Position numbers and translations under genes: made by a program. A stretch of 64,000 nt of DNA from Bacillus sp. FSL H8-0547 (GTDB taxonomy: Bacteria; Bacillota; Bacilli; Bacillales; Bacillaceae), in assembly GCA_038002745.1 (NCBI GenBank), contig JBBODD010000002.1, positions 1 through 64,000 of the forward strand. Reading direction: 5' to 3'. The notes beneath the pieces were generated by a model. The model saw only the letters and a program-made list of their open reading frames with translations, searched no databases and had not been told where the DNA came from. Position 1 is the first letter of the stretch. The number at the start of each line of letters is the position of its first letter. Below are positions 29,947-39,484 of the stretch, piece by piece.

Positions 29947-30822
29947 TTATTCAATATTTTGAACCTGTTCTTTGATTCTTTCAATCACGCTTTTCAGTTC
30001 GACTGAGCATCTTGAGATGTCTTTGTCATTCGCTTTTGAACCGATTGTATTTGCTTCGCGGTTCAGCTCCTGAACAAGAAAATCAAGCTTTCTGCCGGCA
30101 GGCTCAGGCTTTTCCACTGTCTGCCTGAACTGAAGAAGGTGGCTTCTTATTCTTGTAATCTCCTCTGATATGTCCGCCCGGTCAGCAAAGAGGGCTGCTT
30201 CGGCTGCAATTCTGCTGTCATCGATGGATCCTTGTGACAGCTCAGCCATCTTCTTTTCGAGCCTGTTTTTATAACGGAGCACAACGTCCGGGGCATGCTT
30301 TTCAATTTCGTCTGCATATGCCTCTATTTCAGACAGCTGCTTCAGAAGATCATTTTTCAAATAGGATCCTTCCTCGCGCCTCATATCCTTAAGCTGCATG
30401 GCGGCACCCCTGACAGCCGAAAGAATCAAATCTTCAAGTGTTTCATTTCCTTTAGCCAATTCAGCCACGGAAAAGACACTGTCAAGCCTGAACAGATCTG
30501 AAAGCTTCAGCCTGCTCCCGGTCTGATACCGGTTTTCCATTTCCGACGCCGCATCCGCATACTGGTCAAGCAGATTCCAGTCAATCTCAATGACCCGTTC
30601 TGCGAGCGCTTCGCCTTCAATCGTTATGTATACTTCCACCCGTCCTCTTTTAACCTCGGATGAGATCACTTTTTTGATTTTATCCTCAACAGACATCAAT
30701 TGTCTAGGCATTCTTACGCTAATTTCAAAAAAACGGTGATTAACCGATTTCATTTCGGCTGTTATGGTGTGTTGATCATTTCTCTCAGTTGAACGTCCAT
30801 ATCCTGTCATGCTGCATACCAT
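29947..30822 (-). CDS. yicC: YicC-family endoribonuclease (YloC)
   Basis: YicC/YloC family. The N-terminal MTGYGRS and a C-terminal domain with LNREANTIGSKAND are intact. The E. coli member acts as an endoribonuclease with polynucleotide phosphorylase; I infer the same here. ATG at 30822 gives 291 residues beginning MVCSMTGYG; a TTG five codons earlier is weaker. First gene of the remA-gmk-rpoZ cluster. Confidence 0.9.
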   Translation of the reverse strand: MVCSMTGYGRSTERNDQHTITAEMKSVNHRFFEISVRMPRQLMSVEDKIKKVISSEVKRGRVEVYITIEGEALAERVIEIDWNLLDQYADAASEMENRYQTGSRLKLSDLFRLDSVFSVAELAKGNETLEDLILSAVRGAAMQLKDMRREEGSYLKNDLLKQLSEIEAYADEIEKHAPDVVLRYKNRLEKKMAELSQGSIDDSRIAAEAALFADRADISEEITRIRSHLLQFRQTVEKPEPAGRKLDFLVQELNREANTIGSKANDKDISRCSVELKSVIERIKEQVQNIE

Positions 30823-30887
30823 TTTTATCACATCCAATTATCTGATCATATCATAAGAAATGCTTTTCTGTGTATTTAAACAAAAGA

Positions 30888-30915
30888 AAAGGTAATAGAG
30901 AACTCTATTACCTTT
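30888..30915 (-). terminator. Terminator of the calcium ATPase gene
   Basis: AAAGGTAATAGAG / CTCTATTACCTTT inverted repeat directly after the ATPase stop, with a T-rich tail (TTCTTTTGTTT) on the minus strand. Confidence 0.8.
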
Positions 30916-30919
30916 AAAA

Positions 30920-33607
30920 TTATAGCATATTCTCCCTTTTTTTACTTGTCAAAAGTGACCCCGCGAGCAAAAAAGTTGGAATCGCGGACAGTCCGAGAAC
31001 GAGAATCCAGTCTCGCGCCAAAATCGGCACCGTGTGGAAAATCGGCTGCATCGGAGCATAGTAGATGACACCCAGCATAAGCAGGACGGATGAAATGACT
31101 GCACCGACCAGGTAGAGATTTTCAAATGGATTTCTTAAGAATACGGACCGCTCGCTTCTGCAGTCAAAAACGTGAATCAGCTGGGCCATGACGAGCGTTG
31201 CAAACGCGATGGTCTGTGCATAAATCAAATTTTCCGGGTCTCTGTAATAGACAATCATGAAGGCCGCGAGAGTGACAGCACCGATTAAAAATCCCCTAGA
31301 AACGACTTTCCATCCGAGGCCGCGTGCAAAGACACCTTCTTTGTGGTGCCTCGGTTTTCTCTGCATCAGATCGCCTTCAGGCTGATCGAGGCCCAGGGCC
31401 ATGGCCGGAAGACCGTCTGTGACAAGATTCACCCACAGGATCTGAATCGGAACGAGCGGCAGCGGCAAGGCCAGAAGCATTGCAAACAGCATAACGAGAA
31501 TCTCGCCGACATTTGAGGCAAGCAAATACCGGATAAACTTCCTGATATTTTCGTAAATATTTCTTCCTTCTTTTATAGCAAGCTTAATGGTTGCAAAATT
31601 GTCATCAACCAGAATAAGAGAAGAGGCTTCTTTTGCGACATCTGTTCCTGTTATGCCCATTGAAATCCCGATGTCGGCAGATTTGATGGCAGGAGCATCA
31701 TTCACCCCGTCACCCGTCATGGCAACGACGTGCCCCCTGCTTTGCAGTGCTTTGACAATTTTAAGCTTATGCTCAGGCGAAACCCTTGCAAAAACATAGA
31801 CATCTTCCACTACCCCCACAAGCTCTTCATCTGACATGGCAGACAGTGCCGCACCGTCCAGCACTTTTCCATTTGGAGGAATAAGATCAAGCTGAGAGGC
31901 GATTGCGCGCGCTGTATTCGCATGGTCCCCTGTGATCATAACGGTTTTAATCCCGGCCTGCCTGCATTCTTTTACAGCCTGTTTCACCTCAGGGCGCGGC
32001 GGATCAATCATGCCCTGCAGCCCAAGAAATACGAGGTTTCTCTCAACTTCATGCTGATGGTACACACTTTGTACGGCTACAGGTTTAAATGCAACTGCTA
32101 TCGTTCTCAGTGCCAGGGAAGCAAGGCCGTCGATCGCTCCCATGATTTCTGCTTCATATTTTGAAGATACAGCATGCTGTTTTTCGTCCCATAGAACAAA
32201 ATCAAGTTTTTTCAGAAGAATATCAGGAGCTCCTTTTGTAACAGCAAATCGTTTGCCGTTTTTATCCTCGATAATGACACTCATCATTTTTCTTGTTGAA
32301 TCGAAAGGAAACTCTTCCACCAGTTGGAACTGATTCAGTAGAGATTCTCTCGACAGTCCCGCTTTCATCGCCGCGACAGCCATAGCCCCTTCAGTCGGAT
32401 CGCCGTCGAGAACATAGTCGTCATCTTTTTCGGTTATTTCTGCTGTGTTGCAGAGCATGCCGAACGTCAGAATCTGCTGCAGCGGCCTGCTGTCTTTCAC
32501 AAGCACTTTCTGGTCATTGATAAAAAACTCGCCTTTAGGCTGATAGCCTGTTCCGCTCAGTGTCCACGTTGTACCGCCCGACCAGATGTGTGTAACCGTC
32601 ATTTTGTTCTGTGTCATCGTACCTGTTTTATCCGAACATATGACAGAAGCGCATCCAAGCGTTTCTACAGCAGGAAGCTTTCTGACGATTGACCGCTGTT
32701 TGATCATCCGCTGGACGCCAAGAGACAGGGCAACCGTCACGATCGCAGGGAGCCCCTCTGGGATTGCTGCTACTGCAAGCGACACTCCTGCAAGAAACAT
32801 ATCGTAAAGCTCATGTCCCTGAATGACTCCGACAGCTACTACTAAACATGTAAGGGCAAGGGCTACAATGATGAGAATTTTGCCAAGCTGTTCAAGCCGT
32901 CTTTGCAGCGGGGTTTCAAGCGTTTCAGCTGATTGAAGAAGGTCTGCAATCTGTCCCATCGCTGTGTTCATTCCCGTTGCGACAACAACCCCGACACCAT
33001 TTCCCCTTGTCACAAGCGTTCCCATAAACGCCATATTCACGAGATCCCCAATTCCTGCCTGACTGTCAGAAAGGGCGTTTGTGCATTTGGCAACAGGAAG
33101 AGATTCACCTGTAAGGGCTGATTCTTCAATCTCAAGGCTTTTTGCTTCAAGCAGCCTGAGATCTGCTCCGATCCTGTCACCGCTCGAAAACTTCACGATA
33201 TCACCGGGAACAAGGTCCTTCGACTGAATTCTTGTCCACTCACCTTCTCTGAGGGCCTGCACCTGAGGCGCCGACATTTCTTTAAGGGCCTGCAGAGACT
33301 TTTCTGCTTTCTGCTCCTGGAAAAAACCAAGGACCCCGTTTACAAGCACAATGGCAATGATCGCAATGGCATCAATGTATTCGCCGAGCAAACCGGATAT
33401 CAGAGTTGCCGCGAGCAATACAAGGACCATAAAATCTTTGAACTGCTCAAGAAACACTAAAAAGGCTGAAGGTTTTTCCGCTTCCTTCAGTTCATTAAAT
33501 CCGTGGTGCCTGACCCGTTTCTGTACGTCTTTTTCAGACAAACCGTTTTCCCTGCTGGAATGAATGGACTCTAGTACTTCCTCAGGTTTAACTTCATGCC
33601 ATTTCAT
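30920..33607 (-). CDS. yloB: P-type calcium-transporting ATPase (YloB)
   Basis: SERCA-like P2A pump that exports Ca2+; in Bacillus the orthologue is linked to sporulation. 895 residues with phosphatase motif TGES (166-169), membrane ion-site PEGLP (283-287), phosphorylated Asp326 in [15 protein letters not shown] in the hinge, and about ten TM helices. Monocistronic, with its own terminator and divergent from rqcH. Substrate is inferred from family. Confidence 0.92.
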   Translation of the reverse strand: MKWHEVKPEEVLESIHSSRENGLSEKDVQKRVRHHGFNELKEAEKPSAFLVFLEQFKDFMVLVLLAATLISGLLGEYIDAIAIIAIVLVNGVLGFFQEQKAEKSLQALKEMSAPQVQALREGEWTRIQSKDLVPGDIVKFSSGDRIGADLRLLEAKSLEIEESALTGESLPVAKCTNALSDSQAGIGDLVNMAFMGTLVTRGNGVGVVVATGMNTAMGQIADLLQSAETLETPLQRRLEQLGKILIIVALALTCLVVAVGVIQGHELYDMFLAGVSLAVAAIPEGLPAIVTVALSLGVQRMIKQRSIVRKLPAVETLGCASVICSDKTGTMTQNKMTVTHIWSGGTTWTLSGTGYQPKGEFFINDQKVLVKDSRPLQQILTFGMLCNTAEITEKDDDYVLDGDPTEGAMAVAAMKAGLSRESLLNQFQLVEEFPFDSTRKMMSVIIEDKNGKRFAVTKGAPDILLKKLDFVLWDEKQHAVSSKYEAEIMGAIDGLASLALRTIAVAFKPVAVQSVYHQHEVERNLVFLGLQGMIDPPRPEVKQAVKECRQAGIKTVMITGDHANTARAIASQLDLIPPNGKVLDGAALSAMSDEELVGVVEDVYVFARVSPEHKLKIVKALQSRGHVVAMTGDGVNDAPAIKSADIGISMGITGTDVAKEASSLILVDDNFATIKLAIKEGRNIYENIRKFIRYLLASNVGEILVMLFAMLLALPLPLVPIQILWVNLVTDGLPAMALGLDQPEGDLMQRKPRHHKEGVFARGLGWKVVSRGFLIGAVTLAAFMIVYYRDPENLIYAQTIAFATLVMAQLIHVFDCRSERSVFLRNPFENLYLVGAVISSVLLMLGVIYYAPMQPIFHTVPILARDWILVLGLSAIPTFLLAGSLLTSKKRENML

Positions 33608-33689
33608 GAATGATTATTACACCTCTCAATACTCTAAATAGTAGGACAATCTCTTCTAATGCCAATTTATTCAGACCTGTCCAAAAAAA

Positions 33690-33698
33690 TGCTATAAT
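33690..33698 (+). promoter_or_regulatory. Extended -10 promoter of rqcH
   Basis: TGCTATAAT is a perfect -10 with the TGn extension, 52 bp before the rqcH start. No good -35 sits at the right distance. Confidence 0.65.
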
Positions 33699-33749
33699 AA
33701 TTCGAATGAACAATTGTTTCCTAAACAGCTATAGAAAAGGGTGCTTGCG

Positions 33750-35453
33750 ATGTCATTTGATGGCATGTTTACATATGCAATAACAGAAGAACTTAAGAAT
33801 TCACTTGAAAACGGCAGAATCTCGAAGGTTCATCAGCCGTATAAAAACGAACTCATTTTTGTGATCCGCTCAAATGGGGCCAATCATAAGCTTTTGCTTT
33901 CTGCTCATCCGAGCTATGCAAGAATTCACTTAACAGAAGAAAGCTACGAAAATCCGAGTGAGCCTCCGATGTTCTGCATGCTGATGAGAAAGCATCTTGA
34001 AGGCGGAGTCATTGAGGAAATCGGACAGATAGGGATGGAGCGGATTCTCTATATCGATGTGAAAGGGCGAAGCGAAATTGGAGATGTCACTTACAAGAGG
34101 GTAATCATCGAAATCATGGGAAGACACAGCAATATCATTTTGATAGACCGCGGCAGGAATATGATTCTTGACAGCATTAAGCACCTTTCACCTGCTGTAA
34201 ACCGCCACCGGACGGTGATGCCCGGACAGGAATATGTGCTTCCCCCCGAGCAGATGAAAGCAGATCCATTTGAAGCAACGGAAGAAACCGTGCTCCGGAA
34301 GCTCGATTTTAACGCAGGAAAATTAGACCAGCAGATCATGCAGCAGTTCTCAGGGATCTCCCCGCTGTTTGCACGCGAGATTCTGTTCCGCGCAGGCCTT
34401 GCCAACAGAAGCAGTCTGACGCAGTCATTTCTTTCTCTTGTCGGCGAAATCAAGCAGCATCATCTTTCACCTGCCATGATTGAACTTCCGGATAAAGAGT
34501 ATTTTTACATTCTTCCCCTCACCCATCTGGAAGGAAGACAAAAGCCGTTTTCAACCATTTCGGAAATGCTTGACCGGTACTATTACGGAAAAGCAGCAAG
34601 GGACAGAGTTAAGCAGCAGGGAAATGATCTGGAACGGTTCGTGCAGAATGAAATCAAAAAAAATAAAACGAAAATCAAAAAACTTGAGGGAACGTTAAAG
34701 GATGCTGAAAAAGCTGAAAAGTACAAGCTTCAGGGAGAGCTGATTACAGCCAATATGTACGCGATCAAGCGCGGAGATGCATCTGCGGATGTCATCAATT
34801 ACTATAACGGGGATACAGTCACCATCACGCTGAATCCTCAAAAAACGCCGTCAGATAATGCACAGGCCTATTTTCAGAAATACAACAAAGCAAAGAAATC
34901 TGTCGCATATGTAAAAGAGCAGATTTCACTTGCCGAAAAAGAGATTGCCTATTTCGAAAACCTTTTCGCACAAATCGAATCCGCTTCCCCGAAGGATATT
35001 GAGGAAATCCGAGAGGAACTCATGGAAGGCGGCTATCTTAAAAAGAAACAGACAAAAGGAAACAAAAAGCCCAAACAGGCAAAAATTGTGCTGGAAGCAT
35101 ACCGATCCAGCGACGGCACCGAAATTCTTGTAGGAAAAAACAATAAGCAAAACGATCACCTGACAAACAAAACGGCAGCCCGGGATGATATCTGGCTGCA
35201 CACGAAAGATATTCCAGGCTCCCACGTCGTGATCCGCCATCCGGAGCCAAGCGATGAAACCATCCTCGAAGCAGCGAACCTTGCAGCGTACTTCAGTAAA
35301 GCAAAAGGCTCAAGCTCAGTTCCTGTAGACTACACAAAAGTCCGTTACGTCAAAAAGCCGAACGGCTCAAAGCCCGGCTTTGTCATCTACGACAACCAGC
35401 AGACGGTCTATGTCACGCCGGATCCTGATCTTGTGATCAAGCTTAAAAAGTAA
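33750..35453 (+). CDS. rqcH: Ribosome quality-control factor RqcH (NFACT family)
   Basis: Binds stalled 50S-peptidyl-tRNA complexes and adds C-terminal alanine tails that mark the chain for degradation. NFACT-N domain (about 1-200), helix-hairpin-helix and coiled coil (about 290-420), and a C-terminal NFACT-R domain with [21 protein letters not shown] 33750 is chosen over GTG 33741 because AAAAGGG then sits about 7 nt upstream. 567 residues. It replaces the old 'fibronectin-binding protein YloA' label. Confidence 0.94.
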   Translation: MSFDGMFTYAITEELKNSLENGRISKVHQPYKNELIFVIRSNGANHKLLLSAHPSYARIHLTEESYENPSEPPMFCMLMRKHLEGGVIEEIGQIGMERILYIDVKGRSEIGDVTYKRVIIEIMGRHSNIILIDRGRNMILDSIKHLSPAVNRHRTVMPGQEYVLPPEQMKADPFEATEETVLRKLDFNAGKLDQQIMQQFSGISPLFAREILFRAGLANRSSLTQSFLSLVGEIKQHHLSPAMIELPDKEYFYILPLTHLEGRQKPFSTISEMLDRYYYGKAARDRVKQQGNDLERFVQNEIKKNKTKIKKLEGTLKDAEKAEKYKLQGELITANMYAIKRGDASADVINYYNGDTVTITLNPQKTPSDNAQAYFQKYNKAKKSVAYVKEQISLAEKEIAYFENLFAQIESASPKDIEEIREELMEGGYLKKKQTKGNKKPKQAKIVLEAYRSSDGTEILVGKNNKQNDHLTNKTAARDDIWLHTKDIPGSHVVIRHPEPSDETILEAANLAAYFSKAKGSSSVPVDYTKVRYVKKPNGSKPGFVIYDNQQTVYVTPDPDLVIKLKK

Positions 35454-35456
35454 GAT

Positions 35457-35489
35457 AAAGACCCCGGAAATGAGATTTCCGGGGTCTTT
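35457..35489. terminator. Bidirectional terminator between rqcH and the VOC gene
   Basis: AAAGACCCCGGAAA / TTTCCGGGGTCTTT, a perfect 14-bp stem with a 5-nt loop and T-runs in both senses, between convergent genes. Confidence 0.9.
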
Positions 35490-35497
35490 TTATTGAA

Positions 35498-35851
35498 TCA
35501 GCACTTGCATACCATGAGCGTGTTTCCGTCAGGGTCCTGAAACGTAAAATAATGATCATGCTGCACGTCTGATTGCTGAGCGGCTCCCTTTTCTTTTATA
35601 AATTCATGGGCTGTTTTAATATCTTCAGTGTTGAAGTGAAACAAAGGCACTTTTGATGCTTCTCCCTCTCTGTAGATCTTGCTGTCGAGAACGGCACCTG
35701 TCCCCTGCATCGGGAGAACATATATATGGCCGAACTGGATTTCTCCTTGAGGTTCCACACCTAGAATGCTGCAGTACCAGTCTCTTGCTTTTTCTACATC
35801 GCTGACAGGAACGAACACGGTTCCGATTTGGTTCATTACGGGGCTTTTCAT
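35498..35851 (-). CDS. VOC (glyoxalase/bleomycin-resistance fold) family protein
   Basis: 117-residue vicinal-oxygen-chelate protein: two beta-alpha-beta-beta-beta modules, with VFVPVSDVEKARDWY at the start and FTFQDPDGNTLMVC at the end. The substrate cannot be told from sequence; members range from glyoxalases to antibiotic-binding proteins. GGAGG lies before the ATG. It is not part of the B. subtilis order as I remember it, so it marks the left edge of an accessory patch. Confidence 0.85.
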   Translation of the reverse strand: MKSPVMNQIGTVFVPVSDVEKARDWYCSILGVEPQGEIQFGHIYVLPMQGTGAVLDSKIYREGEASKVPLFHFNTEDIKTAHEFIKEKGAAQQSDVQHDHYFTFQDPDGNTLMVCKC

Positions 35852-35946
35852 TTTTTTTCCTCCAGATTTTTGTTAGAAGTCCTTTGATATCATTCCATAT
35901 CTTTTTTTGTATTCCTGCTTGCTTAGGAAAACTATGTAATTTACTC

Positions 35947-36000
35947 GTTCTCTTGTGCTGCAGCAGTCACAAGTTTATAGCAGGGAGCACTGGGAGCTTC
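35947..36000. repeat. Decayed copy of the 36.2-kb structured repeat
   Basis: About 54 bp, from gttctcttgtgctgcag to gggagcttc, align with the left half of the intact element at 36161-36210: shared gttc-cttg-gct, gtcac, gcagggag or gcggggag, and gggagcttc. The right half is not recognisable. Same orientation as the intact copy. Confidence 0.5.
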
Positions 36001-36085
36001 ATCATATGAACGAAACTGTCAAGGGTCCTCCCGTACACCGTTTTTTGAACGTCTAGCCAAAAGGATGAGATACATTTTAAGGTAA

Positions 36086-36114
36086 AGAGGACGTGAACTA
36101 CTCCTCTCTTTTTT
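36086..36114 (+). terminator. Orphan plus-strand terminator-like hairpin
   Basis: AGAGGA, 10-nt loop, TCCTCT, then CTTTTTT. No plus-strand gene lies upstream of it, since rqcH already ends at its own terminator 600 bp earlier. The stretch 35852-36334 otherwise holds only the two repeat copies. Confidence 0.5.
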
Positions 36115-36160
36115 AATGGCAGGCTTTTTTAATAATCATTGTCGATTCCAAATCGTACCC

Positions 36161-36300
36161 GTTCCCTTGCGCTCCAGTCACTTGCTTTCCGCGGGGAGGA
36201 CCGGGAGCTTCCTCAGCTGCGCTTGCGGGATCTCCCTTGCCCTCTTCATCCCGCAGGAGTCAAGTGCCTTCCGCTTCAGTCCACTGGAGCTTGGAGCATC
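36161..36300. repeat. Interspersed repeat with nested inverted repeats
   Basis: Four nested complementary pairs share one centre: GCTCCAGT (36171) with ACTGGAGC (36283), CACTTG (36179) with CAAGTG (36261), GCGGG (36191) with CCCGC (36250), GGGAG (36203) with CTCCC (36232). It can fold as one long branched hairpin in DNA or RNA. From memory, elements with this GC-richer 'ccgcggggagg...cccgcaggagtcaagtg' core recur in many Bacillaceae genomes; it codes for no protein and has no transposase. Confidence 0.75.
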
Positions 36301-36334
36301 CCTGATTGCTAAACAAAAATATTTAAAGGCTTTT

Positions 36335-36679
36335 TCAATCTTCATTTGAGTTATCTTTTTCATTTCTAATGAAATTTTCTGCGTCAGATTTAATTATTTC
36401 TATGTAATGACTTTTTTTAAAAGGTTTTGTTAAATGCGAGATACCTCTAAGGCTTCCTTTGACGATTGTTTCATCCATTTCAAGATCAACAATTACTGTT
36501 AGATAAACCATGTTATTATATTTAACTACACCAGTTATTTGTTTATTTGCTAAATCAATGCTTGTATATTCAGGAGCCAGTCTTAAAGGGGCAAAGGTTG
36601 TAAATCCTATATTACGTTTTTTTGCTAGTCCAAATAATAAATTCCTAACAAACTCTCTTGCTTTGGTCAGCTGAGACAT
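36335..36679 (-). CDS. Hypothetical protein, 114 aa
   Basis: No family recognised. The 114-residue soluble protein has a basic N terminus and an acidic tail ending in NEDNSNED-like residues; no signal peptide, TM segment or Cys pair is visible. AT-richer than its neighbours, with many ATA and TTA codons. AAGGAG abuts the ATG with no spacer, so the annotated start may be inefficient or wrong; no other ATG, GTG or TTG fits upstream. It runs in the same direction as, and 90 bp after, the small membrane-protein gene at 36769-37044. Confidence 0.6.
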   Translation of the reverse strand: MSQLTKAREFVRNLLFGLAKKRNIGFTTFAPLRLAPEYTSIDLANKQITGVVKYNNMVYLTVIVDLEMDETIVKGSLRGISHLTKPFKKSHYIEIIKSDAENFIRNEKDNSNED

Positions 36680-36768
36680 CTCCTTCGCAGTTTATAACAT
36701 TCTCTACATACCTAACTGTCCACAATCGCCTGCTTCAATCGCCCCTTTAGTTGAATATCTATCAAAAA

Positions 36769-37044
36769 TTAACGTACTGGTGTGTTACTTTTCAATAAAG
36801 TTTTTCCAGCAAATGCAAAGCCTATCAACAAAGTAATAACACTTGCAACAAAGAAACCAATTGCATATTTAGGGATATTCGCTTCTGGTACTTGCTCATT
36901 TATTTCTAATCCTAAAAAATGAACTCCAATGCCATCGCCATCCACATTTGTTCCAAGAGACCATAAATCTATTCCTTTATTAACCATTAAAACTGTAATG
37001 AAAGCAAGAAAAGTGAAAACAATCCAACGATTAATTGCGTTCAT
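36769..37044 (-). CDS. Hypothetical two-helix membrane protein, 91 aa
   Basis: Unrecognised. Two hydrophobic helices (about 7-22 and 62-82) flank a polar loop with GTNVDGDGIGVHFLGLEINEQ, probably outside the membrane. GGAGG stands 7 nt before the ATG and an extended -10 (TGGTAAAAT) lies about 75 bp upstream on the minus strand. AT-rich like 36335-36679; the two may form a small acquired unit. Real gene likely from start context; function unknown. Confidence 0.65.
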   Translation of the reverse strand: MNAINRWIVFTFLAFITVLMVNKGIDLWSLGTNVDGDGIGVHFLGLEINEQVPEANIPKYAIGFFVASVITLLIGFAFAGKTLLKSNTPVR

Positions 37045-37170
37045 TTTATATCCTCCTTATTCAAATTCATCTCAAGTGCTTATCAAACAATTCTGCCCTT
37101 AAACGAAATAACTGATATTCCCATTTTACCATAATTGTCCAATATTCTGTTTAATTGATATAAATGAAAA

Positions 37171-37201
37171 AGCACACCATTTTAATTGTTAAATGGTGTG
37201 C
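37171..37201 (-). terminator. Terminator of the cys/siroheme operon
   Basis: GCACACCATTT / AAATGGTGTGC, an 11-bp stem followed on the minus strand by TTTTTC. It lies about 70 bp after the last operon gene. Confidence 0.75.
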
Positions 37202-37269
37202 GAATTACTTTGCGATTTCCTGTTTAGCACCTTCTGAACCGAAACCGTTAATCTTAGATAGGATGCTTT

Positions 37270-37833
37270 TTATAAAAGTTCCATGCAGTCATCTGCCAGC
37301 TTTTTTAGAAGTTTCTTTTTTTCTTCAATGCTCAGATCAGATGCGTGAATGTGTTTCCGCTGTTCATGCAGTTCGTTCAGTTTGCTGATGAATGGTTTGT
37401 TCAGCTGACTGGCAAAATGGTCGGCTATTTCTTTGGCGAGAGCAGGGCTTGCGCTGTCTGTTGAAACCGACAGGGTGAGCCTGCCTCTTTTTTTAATAGA
37501 GGGAACTTGTACATTTCCGAGGCCGGCTTCTCCCGCTATGTTCACAAGCTGGTGTTTTTCTGCAGCTTCTGCAGCCCAGGCATTTACTTCCCTGCTTCCG
37601 GCAGCTGCTATGATTAAGAACGCATCCGAAAGGTCTTCTTTTTGAACTTCTTTTTGCTTCCATGTAATGGTGCCTGAATGGTGAAGCTCCTGAATCTCCG
37701 CAGCAACCTCAGGGCTGACAACTGTGACAGCTGCTCCCTGCTCAAGAAAAACGGCAAGCCTTCTGCATGCGATTTTGCCGCCGCCTATAATGACGACTTT
37801 CCGGTTTTTCACATCAATCATTAATGGAAGCAT
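37270..37833 (-). CDS. Precorrin-2 dehydrogenase (siroheme synthesis, YlnF)
   Basis: NAD-dependent oxidation of precorrin-2 to sirohydrochlorin, the middle step of siroheme formation. N-terminal Rossmann motif VVIIGGGKIACRRL (about 11-24), then the dimerisation and helical region of the Met8p/SirC family. ATG 37833 (MLPLMIDV) has GAGGG upstream and gives 187 residues; it overlaps sirB by 20 bp. Last gene of the sulfate operon. Confidence 0.9.
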   Translation of the reverse strand: MLPLMIDVKNRKVVIIGGGKIACRRLAVFLEQGAAVTVVSPEVAAEIQELHHSGTITWKQKEVQKEDLSDAFLIIAAAGSREVNAWAAEAAEKHQLVNIAGEAGLGNVQVPSIKKRGRLTLSVSTDSASPALAKEIADHFASQLNKPFISKLNELHEQRKHIHASDLSIEEKKKLLKKLADDCMELL

Positions 37834-38599
37834 ATGATTTTCCCTCATAGATAAAGTCAAATGCACCGTCCCGGTTTGAGATGGCTTCCTGCACCCGCTC
37901 TGTAAAGGCTTCCTCGACCCCGCTGTCGTATCCGAGGTATCTGCATACCGTTAAATCCGGATGCTTTACAGACAGTGCCTTTCTCATAACCTCTCTCATG
38001 ACAAGACCTGTAAAGAGCAGATAAGGCACTAGAAAAATGCGTTTATCTTTCATGCCTGAAACCCTTTCAAGCATATCATCAAGACTCGGTTTTGCCGCTG
38101 TCACGAAGGCTGTCTCCACTTCGCTTCCGCCTGCACGATCCTTTACCAGCAGGCTGATTTCCTTTAAATCTCTTGCCACATCCGGATCAGAGCTTCCTCT
38201 GCCGACAATGACGATGAGCGAGTCAGGACCGGGATCTCCCTGTTCTGTTACTCGTTTGAGGACACTCTCAGCCAATTTTTCATGAACACCGATTGGTTTT
38301 CCGTATGTTACCTCAACATGCGGGAAAAGCGATGCAGCTTCTTTCACCTCTTTTGGAATATCCTCTTTCGCATGAGCGGCCGTCAGCAGAAGCAGGGGCA
38401 CTACCGCAATTTTTTCAGCCCCTTTTCTGACGCATGTAGCGAATCCTTCTTCAATCGAGGGCTCGGCCAGTTCAAGAAAGCAAATTTCCTGAATATCCGC
38501 TTCGATGTGCGGCTGGACCCGCCTGATAAAAGAGACAGCCTCATCGCAGGCCTGTCTGATCCGGCTGCCGTGGCAGACATATAGAACAGCCTGTTTCAT
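37814..38599 (-). CDS. sirB: Sirohydrochlorin ferrochelatase
   Basis: Inserts Fe2+ into sirohydrochlorin to give siroheme, the cofactor of sulfite and nitrite reductases. CbiX/SirB type: CHGSR near the N terminus (His10) and VVPLLLLTAAHAKEDI with the second metal His. 261 residues from the ATG at 38599, one base after the preceding stop codon. The 25-codon upstream extension lies inside sumT. Confidence 0.94.
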   Translation of the reverse strand: MKQAVLYVCHGSRIRQACDEAVSFIRRVQPHIEADIQEICFLELAEPSIEEGFATCVRKGAEKIAVVPLLLLTAAHAKEDIPKEVKEAASLFPHVEVTYGKPIGVHEKLAESVLKRVTEQGDPGPDSLIVIVGRGSSDPDVARDLKEISLLVKDRAGGSEVETAFVTAAKPSLDDMLERVSGMKDKRIFLVPYLLFTGLVMREVMRKALSVKHPDLTVCRYLGYDSGVEEAFTERVQEAISNRDGAFDFIYEGKSYASIND

Positions 38600-38600
38600 C

Positions 38601-39374
38601 CTAAAGCACCCCGCTGATGGCAGCTTCAGAGGCTTTTTCCTCAAACCAGCTGATTTTTTCGCGGTAGCGGACAACTTCTCCGATGATGATCATGCTCGGG
38701 TTCGTGATCTTTTCAGCTCTGGCAATATCTGCAATCGTTTCAAGCGTTCCGGTCACAGTCTTCTGCACGTCAGTCGTTCCCCAGTGAACGAGCGCAGCAG
38801 GGGTATCTTTGGACTTCCCGTTTTTCAGCAGCTGCTCCTGAATATAGGGCAGGTTCCCCACTCCCATATAGATTGCAAGTGTATCAATCCCTTTTGCAAG
38901 ACTTGCCCACTTTTGGTCTTCTTTTTCATCGTTTTTATGGTGCCCGGCAACGAAGGCAACGCTTGCGCTCACATCCCGGTGGGTGACGGGAATTCCTGCA
39001 TATGCAGCAGCAGCTATTCCCGATGTGATGCCGGGTACAATTTCAAACGGGATGCCGTGTTTGACAAGGGCTTCCGCTTCTTCTGCACCCCGGCCGAACA
39101 CAAACGGATCTCCGCCTTTCAGACGGGTGACGGTTTTGCCGCTTTTTGCGTAGCGGACGAGAAAATGATTGATTGTTTCCTGCTTCATCAGGTGGTAATC
39201 GGGCAGCTTTCCGCAGTAAATAAGGTCTGCACCTTCTTTCGCGTAGGAAAGCAGTTCTTTGTTCACAAGGCGGTCATATAAAATGACATCGGCCTTTTGA
39301 ATGCATTTAACAGCCTTTAATGTGATCAGTTCAGGATCACCAGGTCCTGCACCTACTAAATAAACATTCCCCAT
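38601..39374 (-). CDS. sumT: Uroporphyrinogen-III C-methyltransferase
   Basis: SAM-dependent double methylation of uroporphyrinogen III to precorrin-2. Signature VYLVGAGPGDPELIT at the start, LKGGDPFVFGRG and EVVPGITS later. 257 residues from ATG 39374 (GGAGAG upstream); a 32-codon in-frame extension is rejected. Together with sirB and ylnF it makes siroheme for assimilatory sulfite reductase, which is not in this window. Confidence 0.95.
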   Translation of the reverse strand: MGNVYLVGAGPGDPELITLKAVKCIQKADVILYDRLVNKELLSYAKEGADLIYCGKLPDYHLMKQETINHFLVRYAKSGKTVTRLKGGDPFVFGRGAEEAEALVKHGIPFEIVPGITSGIAAAAYAGIPVTHRDVSASVAFVAGHHKNDEKEDQKWASLAKGIDTLAIYMGVGNLPYIQEQLLKNGKSKDTPAALVHWGTTDVQKTVTGTLETIADIARAEKITNPSMIIIGEVVRYREKISWFEEKASEAAISGVL

Positions 39375-39484
39375 TGATAGACTCTCCTTACTTATATGAA
39401 AACTGCCTCGCTGCGTTCGGCGTGTGATGTAGTGATTCTTACAGTCTACTATATCAGGAAAACGGAGCATTTTTTAGATTATTT

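Noticed and set aside
36116-36349. 77-codon plus-strand frame over the structured repeat
   Set aside because: Lies on the interspersed repeat and is explained by its inverted arms; no ribosome site.
38505-39281. 258-codon plus-strand open frame across sirB and sumT
   Set aside because: Antisense to two well-supported siroheme genes; its composition is the mirror of their codon use.
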